A DNA stretch of 64,000 bases from Heterodera schachtii (lineage: Eukaryota; Nematoda; Chromadorea; Rhabditida; Heteroderidae). The notes beneath the pieces are model-generated. The model worked only from the letters and a program-made list of their open reading frames with translations, had not been told where the DNA came from and did not search any database. Positions 61,567-64,000 of this stretch are shown here, piece after piece. The DNA lies in the NCBI GenBank assembly GCA_023374025.1, contig SIJG01000048.1, positions 708,646 to 772,645 of the forward strand, read 5' to 3'. Every line of letters begins with the position of its first letter. Within the stretch, counting starts at the first letter, position 1. The translations under genes were made by a program, and so were the position numbers.

Positions 61567-64000
61567 CTTCTTAGCTTTTTAAGTATTTAGAATAATGAAT
61601 TACGATGGGTATGTTTTAGCGATTTTAAATATTACAAAAAGAATAATTTTTAAAAAATTTCAAAAAAAGGGAAAAATAGCACAAAAAGAATATTAGATTA
61701 AATAGAACTATCTTCAAAGTTTTGTTTTTTATTTACTAACATTTATAAAAAACTAAATGTTAAAATCAAAGACAAAAATAAATGAAATAAATAATATAAT
61801 TAAAATCCGAAATCAATAAAATTATTATTTTGAAAATTAAATAAAAATGTATAACATTTCTACATTATTAAATATGATAATTTTTAAAAACATGCTTTAA
61901 TAAATGAACAATTTTCATGCATTTAAACAACTTTACCTTTTTGTATATCCATAAAAATGTGACTAATTCAATTCCTTCATATTATTTTAAAAACATTAAT
62001 GAATTTATATAATTATTTTTTCTTACATACTTTTTATATAAAATAATAAAAACAGTTGCATTATGTAGTCAGAACAATCAATATAGTGATGAGTAAGATA
62101 AACATCAGAAAGTCTTCGTACCTGCGGTCATTGTCATGATTTAGATTTAGAAACGAAATAAAAAAATAAATATTTGAAATATCAATAAAAGAAACAAGAA
62201 ATTAAATAAACCTTTATTAAGGAAATTTGTGGTCATATTAATTAAATGATTATTTGTCAATGTTCAAATTTGATCTTTTATAAACATGAACAATTCAATT
62301 TAATCTAAAAATTGCATCTTTTTAAAAATTCAATATATAAAAAATTTTTTTTAATAAAAATGCTAAAATAATAGAGTAATCTAACACCTCCACAAACAAT
62401 TCAAATACCTGTTGATGGGATATGGCGAATAAAAATTAAAAAGTGAGAAAATCAATTTAATCAAAACTAATATCCCCGACTTTTCTTTTCCAGAGAATCG
62501 GGGAAGAAACCAGATAAATCTTGCTCTAGGATTCAGCGAGGATAGCATTCCGATGTTCCAAAAATTTGCGAAAAGAAAATCGGGATTCTGAGGGTCAAAA
62601 CTAAGGAAAAAAATTACAAACAAAATTAAATTCTTAATTAAATAATAGGAGCAAAAAAAAAAAATTGAAATATTATATTATAGATCAAAATTAAAATTAA
62701 AGAATAAACAGAAATAAATAAATTTAAAAACAATATCATAATTTAATATACAATATCAAGAAAGATGTACCAGAGAAATAGCCGAGGCCTATAGCTAATT
62801 ATATTGAGAATTATTTCAAAAAATATTTATTAAAAAAAATATAAGCATTCTTTTTTCTTTTTTTTATATTATAAAATATATATATAATTTAATTGTTTTT
62901 TTCACTTTTATAGGGATTTGTAAGGTTTTTGTTCTTGTCAATTTTTTTTTATTTAAATTAAAATTAACACATTTTATCAAAAACGATTAGAATAAATTAA
63001 TATATATTATCTAATATATTAATTAGGTTTTTAGCAATAAGAAAATTTAAATAAGGTAAATAAAAAGAAAGGCTATTCTTGTTTTAAAAATGCTCCATAA
63101 AAACTATCGGTTTTAATTCTAAATATAATTAATGGAAATTTAATGGTTATTCAATTATTCTAAAATATATATAATATAAAGATAATAATCATTTATAAAT
63201 AAAATCGTTAAAATGAGAAAGACAGAATCTCACCTTGAGAGTAAATCTTCAAAAGAAATTAAAATCTAAATTCATAAATACTAACAAATAATTAAGTAAA
63301 TAAATTTTATGAATCCATAATACAATAAAAAAATGTTTTGATATAATTCCGTTTTTATAATTAAATGTATTTTTTCTATTTTTGAAATAAATTTGCTTTA
63401 ATAATTTTAATATTAGTATAAAAATTGGAGCAGAATGAGATATTTTAGTAATTTTCATAATAAGAATAATTTTAAAATATTTATTATTCAAATAATTAAT
63501 AGTATTATTAATGAACAAAAAAAGACAATAAACATAAATTCATTAATAAATTATAAATTGGCAATAAAAGGTATTCTTGATTAAAATATTAATAATAAAA
63601 AGTATATAATTTTATTAAAATTTTATATAATTAATTTAGAAACTCTCTTATTTAAAAATTTAGTCAAGTCTATGATGAAATGCAAGGAGAGCCTTTAACA
63701 TGATAATAAATTAATGCAAAAATTTAAGCTCTCGATTAATAAATATTAAGAAACAAAATGAAGTTTAAAAATTCTAACGGCAAAAAAATTTAAGAAATAT
63801 CATTAAAATTACCAAAGGATTTTATTATATAAGTTTTTTTTGTTTCTTAATTTTCTATTTTATTAAATTATTATCAACAAACTATAGATACAACATAAAG
63901 ATTTTTAAAAATCATTATCTTATCTTCGCGAGTATTTTACTTTAAATACTAAAGAAAAATTAAAAAATTTAAAATGAAATAACAAAGAAATAATGGTGAA
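61567..64000. other. AT-rich DNA; one GC-richer patch
   Basis: Mostly featureless. At 62455-62610 the minus strand has a frame of mixed composition (DPQNPDFLFANFWNIGMLSS and so on), a possible dispersed-repeat fragment, without splice sites or a recognised family. Confidence 0.55.

Noticed and set aside
1..64000. tRNA or rRNA genes
   Set aside because: I looked for GGTTCGANTCC-type B boxes and rRNA-like GC-rich blocks and found none convincing; a covariance-model scan would be decisive.

Overview
This window looks like repeat-rich, very AT-rich (roughly four fifths A+T by eye) nuclear DNA from a nematode. The strongest clue is an exact 22-nt match to the nematode spliced leader SL1 at 21675-21696. 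Short GT-AG introns, degenerate Ty3/Gypsy elements and small DNA transposons fit that. The base composition resembles root-knot nematodes (Meloidogyne), but the species cannot be fixed from this sequence. No bacterial-style gene order, CRISPR array, rRNA or recognisable tRNA was found.

Layout. 1-2312: AT-rich, nothing recognised. 2313-3043: a fold-back structure made of two LTR-like arms in inverted orientation around the last piece of a retroelement polyprotein and a polypurine tract. 3380-4642: a TA-flanked DNA element with 29-bp terminal inverted repeats. 10240-10549: 3' end of a hAT-like repeat, whose longer copy is at 51695-52950. 10804-14184: a degenerate minus-strand Ty3/Gypsy element that has lost most of its reverse transcriptase. 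21160-21880: a GC-elevated island holding an SL1 RNA-like locus. 23.5-24.5 kb, 27.5 kb and 61.5 kb: copies of a GC-rich dispersed repeat.

31027-32844 holds the only gene that looks intact. Three exons join in frame at two GT-AG introns and give a 403-residue protein with an N-terminal signal-like segment, an Asn/Ser/Tyr-rich middle, a BED-type zinc finger and a C-terminal helix-turn-helix. A decayed copy of exons 2 and 3 lies in opposite orientation at 33862-34405.

38463-40576 is a ~119-bp satellite array that runs into a 571-bp assembly gap (40577-41147). The sequence after the gap (41148-42110) is repeated with large indels at 57817-59720. 44044-48412 is a minus-strand Ty3/Gypsy element with two ~330-bp LTRs, a 4-bp target duplication, a primer binding site and a polypurine tract; its gag-pol is frameshifted and lacks the integrase core. 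The rest is AT-rich DNA without recognisable genes.

Functionally, the window is mostly repeats. Its three noteworthy loci are the SL1-like RNA with a damaged splice donor, the possibly secreted BED/HTH protein with its inverted pseudogene, and the inverted-LTR fold-back.
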